A model generated the notes under the pieces. It saw only the letters and a list, made by a program, of their open reading frames with translations, did no database searches and was not told the DNA's origin. Positions 25,699 to 33,773 of a stretch of 63,152 nucleotides of DNA are shown here, one piece after another (the first letter of the stretch is position 1; the number at the start of each line of letters is the position of its first letter). Source of the DNA: DATLYB01 sp964502525 (lineage in GTDB: Bacteria; Bacteroidota; Bacteroidia; Chitinophagales; CAIOSU01); the NCBI GenBank assembly GCA_964502525.1, contig CAZCXH010000005.1, positions 1 to 63,152 of the forward strand, given 5' to 3'. A program made the translations under genes and the position numbers.

Positions 25699-27288
25699 AT
25701 GAATTTGCGGTTTAATAAATTGATTGTTCAGCCGTTCTGTTTGGCCGCTCTGTTGCTGATTGGATCAACCGTTCAGGCTCAGGGAACTGATTCCATAAAT
25801 GTTGTTCCCAATTTGGTATTCGATTCGGAACCTGAAAACCTCGGCAGCAATATCAATTCTGAATATGCCGAAGCCCTGCCTGTGATTGCCCCTGACGGAA
25901 GGAGCATATATTTCGTGAGAAAAAATCATCCCCAAAACTTTGACGCCAATTTCGAGGCGAACGATGATATCTGGTATTCAACCCTCGACAGCAGCGGCAA
26001 CTGGACTCCCGCTGTGAACATAGACTATCCCCTTAACAACAGCCATCACAACTTTGTATGCTCCGTTACGCCTGACGGCAATATGCTTCTGCTCGGCAAC
26101 CAGTATTTCAAAGACGGCTCAACCGCTGGTGGCGCGTCCATTTCCGTGATGGGGAAAAAAGGCTGGGAGTTTCCGAAGAATCTGAAGATCGAAGACTTCC
26201 AAAATAATGCCGCTCATATTGAAATCAGCATGACCGGTGATGGGAAGGCGCTGCTGATGACCATCCAGACGGATGACGCCATCGGTGCCCGGGATATTTA
26301 CGTCAGCCTTCGCAAAGACGAGCATATATGGACAAAACCTCTCAGCCTCGGAGCTGTGGTTAATTCTGCCGGTGATGAAGCAACGCCCTTTTTAGCGTCT
26401 GACGGCAAAACGCTCTACTTCGCCACCGATGGCCGGCCGGGTTATGGAGGCTATGACGTTTTCATGGCAAAACGCCAGGATTCCACATGGACAAATTGGA
26501 GCGAGCCGCTCAACCTGGGCAATGGCATTAACTCGGCTGCGAAAGAAGCTTACTACCGCATCCCCGCATCGGGCGATTACGCCTATTATGTTTCTGAAAA
26601 AAACTCACTGGGAAGCACGGATATTTTCCGGATAAAACTGCCGCAGGAAATTCGCCCCGACCCGGTGGTGCTGGTGTATGGCACCGTTTACAACAAAAAA
26701 ACGCTGAAGCCGATTGGCAATGCGAATGTTAAATATGAAATTTTACCAGGAGGTGAGGAAGCCGGCATAGCGCGCTCCGAGCCTGACAGCGGCACCTACA
26801 AGATAGTGCTGCCCTATGGGAAATTTTACGGCATCCTCGCAAAAGCCGAAGGGTTCATATCGGTTTCCGACAACTTAGACCTTGCTCAGGTGGCGGAATA
26901 CAAAGAGATTCGGAAAGACCTTTATCTCGCGCCCGTGGAAGTAGGGGAGGTGGTGCGGCTGAATAATATTTTCTTCGACTATGACAAAGCCACACTGCGC
27001 CCTGAATCATTTCCCGAATTAGACCGCGTGGTAACTTTTTTGAAAGACAACAGAAAAGTGGAGATTGAACTGTCTGGGCATACGGATAATAGGGGCAGCG
27101 ATGATTACAACCTTTCCCTCTCGCAAAACCGCGCAAAGGCGGTTGTTGATTACATTATCCAGCAAGGCATTGACTCTTCGCGGCTTGTCGCCAAAGGATA
27201 TGGCGAAACAAAGCCCGTTGCATCCAATGACACTGAAGAAGGAATGCAACTGAACAGAAGGGTGCAGTTTGAGATATTGAAGAAGTAA
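25699..27288 (+). CDS. OmpA-family protein with PD40 beta-propeller repeats
   Basis: A 529-aa protein with signal peptide (ending VQAQ/G), WD40-like/PD40 repeats at about 45-320 (VIAPDGRSIYFVRK, FLASDGKTLYFATDGR), a carboxypeptidase-regulatory-like domain at about 330-405, and an OmpA C-terminal domain (425-529) with FDYDKATLRPES, SGHTDNRGSDDYNLSLSQNR and NRRVQFEIL. It anchors to peptidoglycan from the outer membrane. The domain set matches PorE-like proteins of the T9SS, though a role in secretion is inference. It converges with the NLR-like gene with no spacer at all: the two stops are adjacent. Confidence 0.88.
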   Translation: MNLRFNKLIVQPFCLAALLLIGSTVQAQGTDSINVVPNLVFDSEPENLGSNINSEYAEALPVIAPDGRSIYFVRKNHPQNFDANFEANDDIWYSTLDSSGNWTPAVNIDYPLNNSHHNFVCSVTPDGNMLLLGNQYFKDGSTAGGASISVMGKKGWEFPKNLKIEDFQNNAAHIEISMTGDGKALLMTIQTDDAIGARDIYVSLRKDEHIWTKPLSLGAVVNSAGDEATPFLASDGKTLYFATDGRPGYGGYDVFMAKRQDSTWTNWSEPLNLGNGINSAAKEAYYRIPASGDYAYYVSEKNSLGSTDIFRIKLPQEIRPDPVVLVYGTVYNKKTLKPIGNANVKYEILPGGEEAGIARSEPDSGTYKIVLPYGKFYGILAKAEGFISVSDNLDLAQVAEYKEIRKDLYLAPVEVGEVVRLNNIFFDYDKATLRPESFPELDRVVTFLKDNRKVEIELSGHTDNRGSDDYNLSLSQNRAKAVVDYIIQQGIDSSRLVAKGYGETKPVASNDTEEGMQLNRRVQFEILKK

Positions 27289-30018
27289 TCAGGATGTCCC
27301 AACGTTTATAGTACTCTCCTCCGCCATTTTCACCGCCTGTTCCATTGTCATTCTCTTTCCGGATTCATAAGCCTGTGTGAATTCAGGTTCCGGCAGGATT
27401 CTGTGCAATTCAGCAGTTACACTTTCGTGCAACGCGCGGTCAGAAACCCAAAATGCATAGCCGATGGCTTTGATGGACGCATCCACTCTTCCTATCAGGT
27501 GCGCGGCTTTCAGGGTTTCACCACGCGAAAGCGCAATGCTTGACAGTCCGAGCATGCCGGCTGCAACAATCACATTCTCGCCTGTAAGACGCCCGCTGCT
27601 GATGGCGGTTTCATATTCCTTTTTAGCATTTTCCAAATCCTGCATCTCGCGGTAGCTGTGCCCCATCCCAACGTATGCCCATCCGCTGATTATTTTAAAT
27701 CCGGATTGTTGATAGCGCTGCAGGCTCATATTGAATGCCGGAATTGCCTCCGCGAATTTTCCGAGCGCGTTCAACATGTTGCCTTTCTGCATCATGGCGA
27801 TGCCCGACATCATGCTGTTGCCTGTTTGCAGGCTCAGGCGCTCGGCTTCATCAATCAACTGTTGCGCCATCTCCAGTTTTCCTGCGTTGGCTACCGCTTC
27901 TGCGAGCGTAGCCGATGCCGCGATGATGCTGTAAGGGTCGTTATATTCCTCTCCTAATTTTTTTGCCTCCATCAATATGTCGAGTGCAACAAGTTCACCG
28001 CAGCTCAGGTGGGTGACTCCCAGGTAAATCATCGCCCGCACGAGTGATGATTTCATTCCCAACTCCCGGAACAACTCAACGCTTTGCTTCAGGTCTCTTT
28101 TCCCTTTTTCGTAGCTTCCTGTGCTGAACATCACGATGCCTGATGAAAGCAGCGTGCCTGCAAAAATCACTTTATCATCTTTGCTAATTAATTCCATTGC
28201 CGTGCTGTCATGGGCGATATGCGCGGCTTCAATCCATTGAGCGGCTTCGCCTAATCTTCCCCGCATCATCCAGCAATGATTCAGCGCGCGCACCACACGC
28301 CATGCATCGCGGTAGCGGTTTGCTTCCACCGAGTTCCAGAATGCCGCGCGCAGATTCTGGTAATCCCGCTCAATGCGGTCAAACGCAGGATTATCGCTCA
28401 CTAACCATGCATCAGGATTCACTTTCTCGGCAAGCTCAATAAAATAACCGGTGTGCGCCTTCTTCACAGCGGACGCTTCAGCGCTGCGCAACAGCATATC
28501 TGTGGCGTATTCAAGCACTGTTTGCAACATTGTAAAGCGCGGCTCAACAGTTGCATCGCGCTCATTGTAATATGAAAATGTGCGGATGAGCCCGAAGTCG
28601 AGCAGCTTTTCGGTGGCATCCATGATGTCGCAATCCAGGGCGCCTGCCCTTTCTGCTACCGACTGTGCCGAATCGAGCGTCCACCCGTCACTGAACACGG
28701 CAAGATGCCTGAATAATTTCTGACAGGAAGGATCGAGCAGGTTGTAGCTCCAGTCAATGGTGGCGCGAAGCGTTTTCTGGCGGTCGGGCAAATCGCGGTG
28801 CCCGTGTGAGAGCAGGTCGAGCGTTTTGTTCATGCGGCTTTGCAAAGCTGCCGGGCTGAGAAATTTTGTGCGTGAAGCGGCAAGCTCGATGGCGAGCGGC
28901 AGTCCGTCAAGCCTGCGGCAGATTTCCGAAATAGCGCGCACGTTTTCATCATCCAACGGCACATTCAGGTTCACTGCCCTGGCGCGCTGAATGAATAATT
29001 CCACCGAAGGAAATTTCAAAATTTCACTGCGGGAAAAAATCCGTTCACCTTCCGCATGTTGCAGCGGCTGAACCGGGATGACATATTCCCCACGGATGTG
29101 CAGCGGTGTGCGGCTGGTAACAATGATTTTGATGCAGTTGCAGTGTTCCAGCATTTCACTTAGCGCTACTGCCGCTCCAACGATTTGCTCGAAGTTGTCG
29201 AGCACCAGCAAAATATTTTTATCGCACAGGTAATCAAAGAGCGTGGTTTTGATAGCCTGCTTTCCGGAATCAAACAAGCCCAATACATGCGCAATCATAG
29301 CGGGCAGCAACGTTTCATCGGTAACAGAAGAAAGCGGCACGTAGTATAATCCGTCTTTGAAACGCTCTTTGATATTGTTCGCAAATTGAATGGCAAGGCG
29401 CGTTTTACCGGTGCCACCGGTGCCGGTGAGTGTAACGAGGCCGACATCAGGCCGTGCGATTAATTCTCCAAGTTCCTGCAATTCTTTTTCACGACCCAGA
29501 AGCGCAGAATGAATGACAGGAAGATTGGATTTGTGTTCATGCTTTTGCAAGGGCTGCTCAAATTTTTCAGACAGCAGCAAAGCCAAATCATTCTCGAGCA
29601 GCTCCCGTAATTCTTCCGCAGAAGAAAAATTCCTGTAACAGACATTTCCGCTCTTTTCGATTTGCTTCAGCAGCGCAGCGAGTTTTTCATCGCGGCTGCC
29701 GGAAGGCTGTTTTACATAAATGAGCCGCGTTTTCCCTTCGGAAAGGAGGTATTCATCCTCTAATCCTGAAATGGTCATGTCCGGAGCAATCCAGCCGTAG
29801 CTGTTCCAATAGATGCCGACAAAAATGTGGCTCTGCTCCAAATATGCGCGATACAACTCGCGTGGCGGATGCGGACGCGCGCCCAATTCAAACAGTACGG
29901 GCGTGAGACGCAGTTTCGTGATTGCCTCTGTTGCCGCTTTGCGCTCATCCGCCAGTTCCTGTATCGTGGAACTGATAAACACGCGCACACGCTGGTCGGG
30001 GGTTTTGATTGCAGGCAT
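27289..30018 (-). CDS. NLR-like protein: DUF4062 - NB-ARC ATPase - TPR
   Basis: The 909-aa protein has three parts. Residues 8-150 are a DUF4062 domain (VRVFISSTIQELADER, HIFVGIYWNSYGWI). Residues 165-520 are an NB-ARC STAND ATPase: Walker A GTGGTGKT (199-206), Walker B LLVLDNFEQ (270-278), sensor IIVTSRTPL and the GLPLAIELAA motif. Residues 560-880 are TPR-like helices (MGHSYREMQDLENAKKEYET). In STAND proteins ligand binding to the repeats drives ATPase oligomerisation and activates the N-terminal effector; DUF4062 is related to TIR-like effectors. Antiphage defence is plausible but not shown. No membrane segments. Confidence 0.85.
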   Translation of the reverse strand: MPAIKTPDQRVRVFISSTIQELADERKAATEAITKLRLTPVLFELGARPHPPRELYRAYLEQSHIFVGIYWNSYGWIAPDMTISGLEDEYLLSEGKTRLIYVKQPSGSRDEKLAALLKQIEKSGNVCYRNFSSAEELRELLENDLALLLSEKFEQPLQKHEHKSNLPVIHSALLGREKELQELGELIARPDVGLVTLTGTGGTGKTRLAIQFANNIKERFKDGLYYVPLSSVTDETLLPAMIAHVLGLFDSGKQAIKTTLFDYLCDKNILLVLDNFEQIVGAAVALSEMLEHCNCIKIIVTSRTPLHIRGEYVIPVQPLQHAEGERIFSRSEILKFPSVELFIQRARAVNLNVPLDDENVRAISEICRRLDGLPLAIELAASRTKFLSPAALQSRMNKTLDLLSHGHRDLPDRQKTLRATIDWSYNLLDPSCQKLFRHLAVFSDGWTLDSAQSVAERAGALDCDIMDATEKLLDFGLIRTFSYYNERDATVEPRFTMLQTVLEYATDMLLRSAEASAVKKAHTGYFIELAEKVNPDAWLVSDNPAFDRIERDYQNLRAAFWNSVEANRYRDAWRVVRALNHCWMMRGRLGEAAQWIEAAHIAHDSTAMELISKDDKVIFAGTLLSSGIVMFSTGSYEKGKRDLKQSVELFRELGMKSSLVRAMIYLGVTHLSCGELVALDILMEAKKLGEEYNDPYSIIAASATLAEAVANAGKLEMAQQLIDEAERLSLQTGNSMMSGIAMMQKGNMLNALGKFAEAIPAFNMSLQRYQQSGFKIISGWAYVGMGHSYREMQDLENAKKEYETAISSGRLTGENVIVAAGMLGLSSIALSRGETLKAAHLIGRVDASIKAIGYAFWVSDRALHESVTAELHRILPEPEFTQAYESGKRMTMEQAVKMAEESTINVGTS

Positions 30019-30146
30019 GAGCGTAAAGTTAAAAATTTGCGGGACGGGCGTCCAGATCGGAGTTCTGAGCTATATGGAAGCTCATCAACGTTTTTGTGGC
30101 GGTGGGGATTGCGAGAGGAATCCGGCTTTGAGCTGTACGATTTTCG

Positions 30147-30172
30147 ACCGTAAACAAGTAAACCGTAAACGC
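30147..30172. repeat. GTTTAC/GTAAAC repeat patch
   Basis: The motif accgtaaac occurs twice in 26 bp, directly downstream of the FMN reductase. Similar patches lie at 30755-30785, 60565-60597 and 60716-60727. Confidence 0.45.
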
Positions 30173-30173
30173 A

Positions 30174-30743
30174 TCACTTCCTTACCATCTCCTCAAACGA
30201 AATGCCCGGGCAGATGTGCTTGCGAATGTAGTCAGTGTGATTTGTGGCGATTTGCCGGATAGCTTTCTCTGTCGGCTCGTCAAGGCAGTTACCGTTCGCG
30301 TCAAACATTTTCTGAACGTTCGCAACCGAAATGGAAAAAGGCAACACGATTGAACCCACATGCGCGCAGACGCTCCTCAAGTGCTCCAATGATTTCACCG
30401 CACCGATTCTTCCCGCAGCCACACCAAGCAGCGACACCGGCTTCCCTTGCAGCTTTGAAGGGAACGCGAGATTTTCAATCACCAGCTTCATCACGCTGCT
30501 GAATGTGCCGTGATATTCAGGCGTGGCGAGAATCACGCCCACTGCGCTCCCAACAATCTCCTGCAACTTTTTGCTGTCGTTATCACCCGTCATGCCCGGC
30601 ATATTCAGCCGGAAATCACCCGGGTCAATGGCAACCGCTTCCACATCGCTTTGTTTCTTCAACTCGTCCAGCACTAACCGCAACGCATAGCTGGTGTAGT
30701 TGTTTTTCCTGACGCTGCCTTGTATAGTTACAATTTTTATCAT
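30174..30743 (-). CDS. NADPH-dependent FMN reductase family protein
   Basis: A 189-aa flavodoxin-fold enzyme. The FMN phosphate loop is QGSVRKNNYTSYALR near residues 8-22, and ATPEYHGTFSSVMKLVIE (about 75-92) is the flavin-ring contact typical of the family. LQGKPVSLLGVAAGRIGAVK follows as expected. It probably reduces FMN, quinones or azo-type acceptors with NADPH in the cytoplasm. It is flanked on both sides by GTTTAC-type repeat patches, which may mark a small insertion. Length normal. Confidence 0.85.
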   Translation of the reverse strand: MIKIVTIQGSVRKNNYTSYALRLVLDELKKQSDVEAVAIDPGDFRLNMPGMTGDNDSKKLQEIVGSAVGVILATPEYHGTFSSVMKLVIENLAFPSKLQGKPVSLLGVAAGRIGAVKSLEHLRSVCAHVGSIVLPFSISVANVQKMFDANGNCLDEPTEKAIRQIATNHTDYIRKHICPGISFEEMVRK

Positions 30744-30754
30744 TTGTCTTGAAT

Positions 30755-30785
30755 GGTTTACGCGCTTACGGTTTACTGTTTACAT
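30755..30785. repeat. GTTTAC/GTAAAC repeat patch upstream of the FMN reductase
   Basis: ggtttacgcgcttacggttt followed by actgtttac: inverted or direct copies of the same motif found on the other side of the gene. Confidence 0.4.
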
Positions 30786-30847
30786 GTTGTCAGACAATCG
30801 TAAACATATATGCCGGCTTTCCTTGCACCTTGAACCTGCTCCTAACC

Positions 30848-31720
30848 TCACACTCCCATTGGCACCTCCATCAGCAGGAACTCCGCATCCGCATCAGATT
30901 TGATGGAGAGCTTATCGGTGTTCCACACGCCCATCCCGTCACGCGCATTCAACGGTTGCCCGTTAATTGTCACGTTGCCGTTCAGCACAAACGCATAAAC
31001 TCCATTACCGTTTTTCCTGATTTGATAATCTTTTGACACGTCCTTGTCCCACTTGCCGAGATGAAACCACGCATCCTGGTGCACCCATACGCCCGCATCA
31101 TCGGCATTGGGCGACACGATCTGCTGCAGCTTGTTGTGGCGGTCTTCCAGCTTCAGGGTGATCTGGTCGTAGCGGGGAGCCACGTTGCGCTTGTTCGGAA
31201 AAATCCATATCTGTAAAAACTTCACGCGCTTGTCTTTGTTCTTGTTGTATTCGCTGTGCGTAATGCCTGAGCCTGCGCTCATCACCTGCACATCGCCATT
31301 GCGGATCACCGCCACGTTGCCCATGCTGTCCTTGTGTTCAAGGTCGCCTTCCAGCGGAATCGAGACAATCTCCATATTGTCATGCGGATGCGTGCTGAAG
31401 CCCATGCCCGACTCCACCGTGTCGTCATTCAGCACGCGCAGCACTCCGAAGTGCATCCGCTCGGGATTGTAGTAGTTGGCAAAACTGAACGTGTGATAAC
31501 TCTTCAGCCAGCCGTGGTCGGCATGACCGCGCGTGGCTGCCTTGTGCAAAACCGTATTCGTCATGATGGTTGATTTCGTATGTGGTAAATGATTAAATCC
31601 GATAACCTCCAATTCCTTCAGCTCGTCAATGCCATTCTTAATCACATTGCCGAGCGCTGCTGTGGAGGCGAACATGCCAGTCCCCAGCAACCCTTTTTTC
31701 AGAAAATCTTTTCTGTCCAT
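30848..31720 (-). CDS. Pirin family protein with N-terminal Tat-like signal
   Basis: From ATG 31720 the protein is 290 aa. Residues 1-50 (MDRKDFLKKGLLGTGMFAST) look like a twin-arginine-type leader with RK in place of RR, then the pirin core starts TNTVLHKAATRGHADHGWLK. The metal ligands are in FSTHPHDNMEIVS and SGITHSEYN. Pirins are bicupins that act as quercetinases or redox sensors. The leader is absent from classical pirins, so export is possible; alternatively translation starts at the internal ATG 31564 with no leader. I favour the longer form because the leader is complete. Confidence 0.8.
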   Translation of the reverse strand: MDRKDFLKKGLLGTGMFASTAALGNVIKNGIDELKELEVIGFNHLPHTKSTIMTNTVLHKAATRGHADHGWLKSYHTFSFANYYNPERMHFGVLRVLNDDTVESGMGFSTHPHDNMEIVSIPLEGDLEHKDSMGNVAVIRNGDVQVMSAGSGITHSEYNKNKDKRVKFLQIWIFPNKRNVAPRYDQITLKLEDRHNKLQQIVSPNADDAGVWVHQDAWFHLGKWDKDVSKDYQIRKNGNGVYAFVLNGNVTINGQPLNARDGMGVWNTDKLSIKSDADAEFLLMEVPMGV

Positions 31721-31831
31721 GATAAGCGGCTTAACACAAAGATGCGTTGCAAGGTTCAAAGTGCAAATTTTTTTAAAACAAACGGGGCGGCAGGGCAACA
31801 CGCATTTAAATCAGTCAGATTATCAACCCCT

Positions 31832-31976
31832 TTCATTGCCGTTGGCTTCAGCCAACGGTTTAAGAATTGAGAGATCAACAGGCTTTAGCCAAATTTTTTT
31901 GTTTTTGGCAAGGTTGGGCTAAAGCCCATCATTCCCGCTCTTTTCACCTCAGTTGGCTGAAGCCAACGGCAATGAA
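31832..31976. repeat. Nested palindromic element, copy 1
   Basis: Perfect 24-bp terminal inverted repeats (31832-31855 and 31953-31976) that start TTCATTGCCGT. The left arm is itself a hairpin CCGTTGGCT-TC-AGCCAACGG. Inner arms ggctttagcc (31881-31890) and ggctaaagcc (31917-31926) are exact complements. A second copy with co-varying stems is at 52684-52821. No reading frame inside; this looks like a REP/MITE-type element. Confidence 0.8.
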
Positions 31977-32047
31977 GCTATCCAACATTTTAATGCGTGT
32001 TGCCCTGAACGGGTCTGTGAACCTTCTGCCCAGAAGCTGCTTCAAAC

Positions 32048-33607
32048 TTAAGAATGACGGGGCGCAGGGTTTGAAAACTTTGCCCTCATCACAACGCCAA
32101 AATCTTTCTTTTCTATTTTGCTGTCCAGCCATGCAATAAAGTCAAAATATTCCAACCCGATCTTTTCATAAGGGTCTTTGTTGAGTTTGTTCAACTCTGC
32201 GCGCAGCACTTTGAACGATTGAAGCAATTCTTTTTGATTGCGGATTCGCTCTAATTTCCGCAGATAGTGAAGTATTACCGTTTCCATTTTATAGAGACGC
32301 TTCTTTTTGAAGAGGTAACGATAGGTTGACTTAATGATGTAGGGCAGCAACAGGTTGTTGCCCAGTTCAAAGTGGATTATCAGCCGCATGATGCGCAACA
32401 CTGCAACAATATCTTCCCGCGTGCCTGTTTCGGCCTTATTGGCAACGACATCAACGCAATCAAGCGCTTCCCTGAACCGTTTTACCCCGAACTTGATTTT
32501 AGCCAACTCATAGTACAACAACGTAAGGCTATGCCCGGTGAGCAATTTGCGGTAATGCGTTATGCGGGATATTGCTTCGTTTGCCAGGATGTTTCCTCTT
32601 TCAAAATTTCCGCTGTACCAATAATAACTTAACTCTTCGCGATAGGACAACTCGAAAATTTTCAGGCGATTCAGATCCCGCTTTCCTGATTTATATGTGT
32701 CCGGGATCGCCCGCATGCGCGCGAGCGTTCTCAGAAACTCGGCATATTGCTGATTGTCATTTTGCGCCATCGCCAGGCTGTAAAGCGAGCCGATGTAGCG
32801 CGTCATGCGTTCTTCTATCAGATGCGGCTTTTCTTCCAGGGTTTGGACATGGAGCATGGAGAATTTATAGTATGTGCTGCTGTCCTGCATCGCGAAAGCG
32901 CAAATTTTGTGGGAATGGTAAAATGAAATTTTCGCTTCATAGGATAACGCTTTCCGCACGTCCCGGAGCAGCGGATGGTTCATAATGGTTGCATATTCTT
33001 TCCGTGTTTTTGCATCCCTGACAACTCCGCTTTTCTGATGCAGGATAAAGAGACGGTCGTTGAGCACGCTGTATCTGTTTTGATTGTTGAGAAGGGCGTT
33101 GATGCGCGCTTTCTCACCTGCGAGATCTTCCAGAGGACGACTCATTCGCTCCTGCTCGAATGAATACAGAATGGTCATTCTTTCCCATTCAAGGATGTCG
33201 AGCAGCGCAATAAAATTTTCGTAGTGCCTTGCTATCTTTTTCCCCTGCTGAATGAACCGGAAAGCCTCCCCATACAGCGCCTTGTTAAATAAGATTTCAA
33301 TTTGATGAATAAGTATCTTTAACCGGATGTCAGCCGATGATTGCAGATGAAAGGCATGGAGGCTTTTTAAGATGTTCGGATAGAGCTGATACTTCGTTTC
33401 GGCAAAGCTTTCCGCGAGTGGCCGGGTGCTAATCCTCTTTTTCAGTTTGCCTTCATCATACTCTTCCTGCGAATCCATCAAATCAAATAAGCGGATATAG
33501 TTGCTGTCGTCCTTCAGCGAATTCCATTTTGCGAATGCTTTAAAATACCACTTCTCCTGCTTGGACAATGATTTTATCAGGCGAAATAGGCTATCTGGAC
33601 TTTTCAT
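32048..33607 (-). CDS. Helical-repeat protein of unknown function
   Basis: A 519-aa soluble, nearly all-helical protein starting MKSPDSLFRLIKSLSKQEKW. Regular Tyr/Leu-rich helix pairs (YNKALYGEAFRF-type at 105-120 and EALDCVDVVANKAETG near 375) suggest TPR-like repeats. The basic start KSLSKQEKWYFKAFAKW is typical of Bacteroidota proteins annotated as hypothetical. No signal peptide, membrane helix or catalytic motif. It is divergent from the M43 protease gene, with 166 bp between starts. Confidence 0.7.
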   Translation of the reverse strand: MKSPDSLFRLIKSLSKQEKWYFKAFAKWNSLKDDSNYIRLFDLMDSQEEYDEGKLKKRISTRPLAESFAETKYQLYPNILKSLHAFHLQSSADIRLKILIHQIEILFNKALYGEAFRFIQQGKKIARHYENFIALLDILEWERMTILYSFEQERMSRPLEDLAGEKARINALLNNQNRYSVLNDRLFILHQKSGVVRDAKTRKEYATIMNHPLLRDVRKALSYEAKISFYHSHKICAFAMQDSSTYYKFSMLHVQTLEEKPHLIEERMTRYIGSLYSLAMAQNDNQQYAEFLRTLARMRAIPDTYKSGKRDLNRLKIFELSYREELSYYWYSGNFERGNILANEAISRITHYRKLLTGHSLTLLYYELAKIKFGVKRFREALDCVDVVANKAETGTREDIVAVLRIMRLIIHFELGNNLLLPYIIKSTYRYLFKKKRLYKMETVILHYLRKLERIRNQKELLQSFKVLRAELNKLNKDPYEKIGLEYFDFIAWLDSKIEKKDFGVVMRAKFSNPAPRHS

Positions 33608-33773
33608 CCAATTTTGTTCTTTTTTTTAAAAATGCTATTGAAATACTTCTGTTTGGAATATAGTATTGATTTTGGACTTTTCACAGTATTTCTTTTTTTG
33701 AATTTTATTTTTCATGCCTGTTCGCCAAATTTGAACCCGTTAGTACTTTTATTTAACCACAAAATCTTTTTTT

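Noticed and set aside
31832..31976. Nested palindrome as an insertion sequence
   Set aside because: No transposase frame inside and only 145 bp long; non-autonomous repeat is the better reading.
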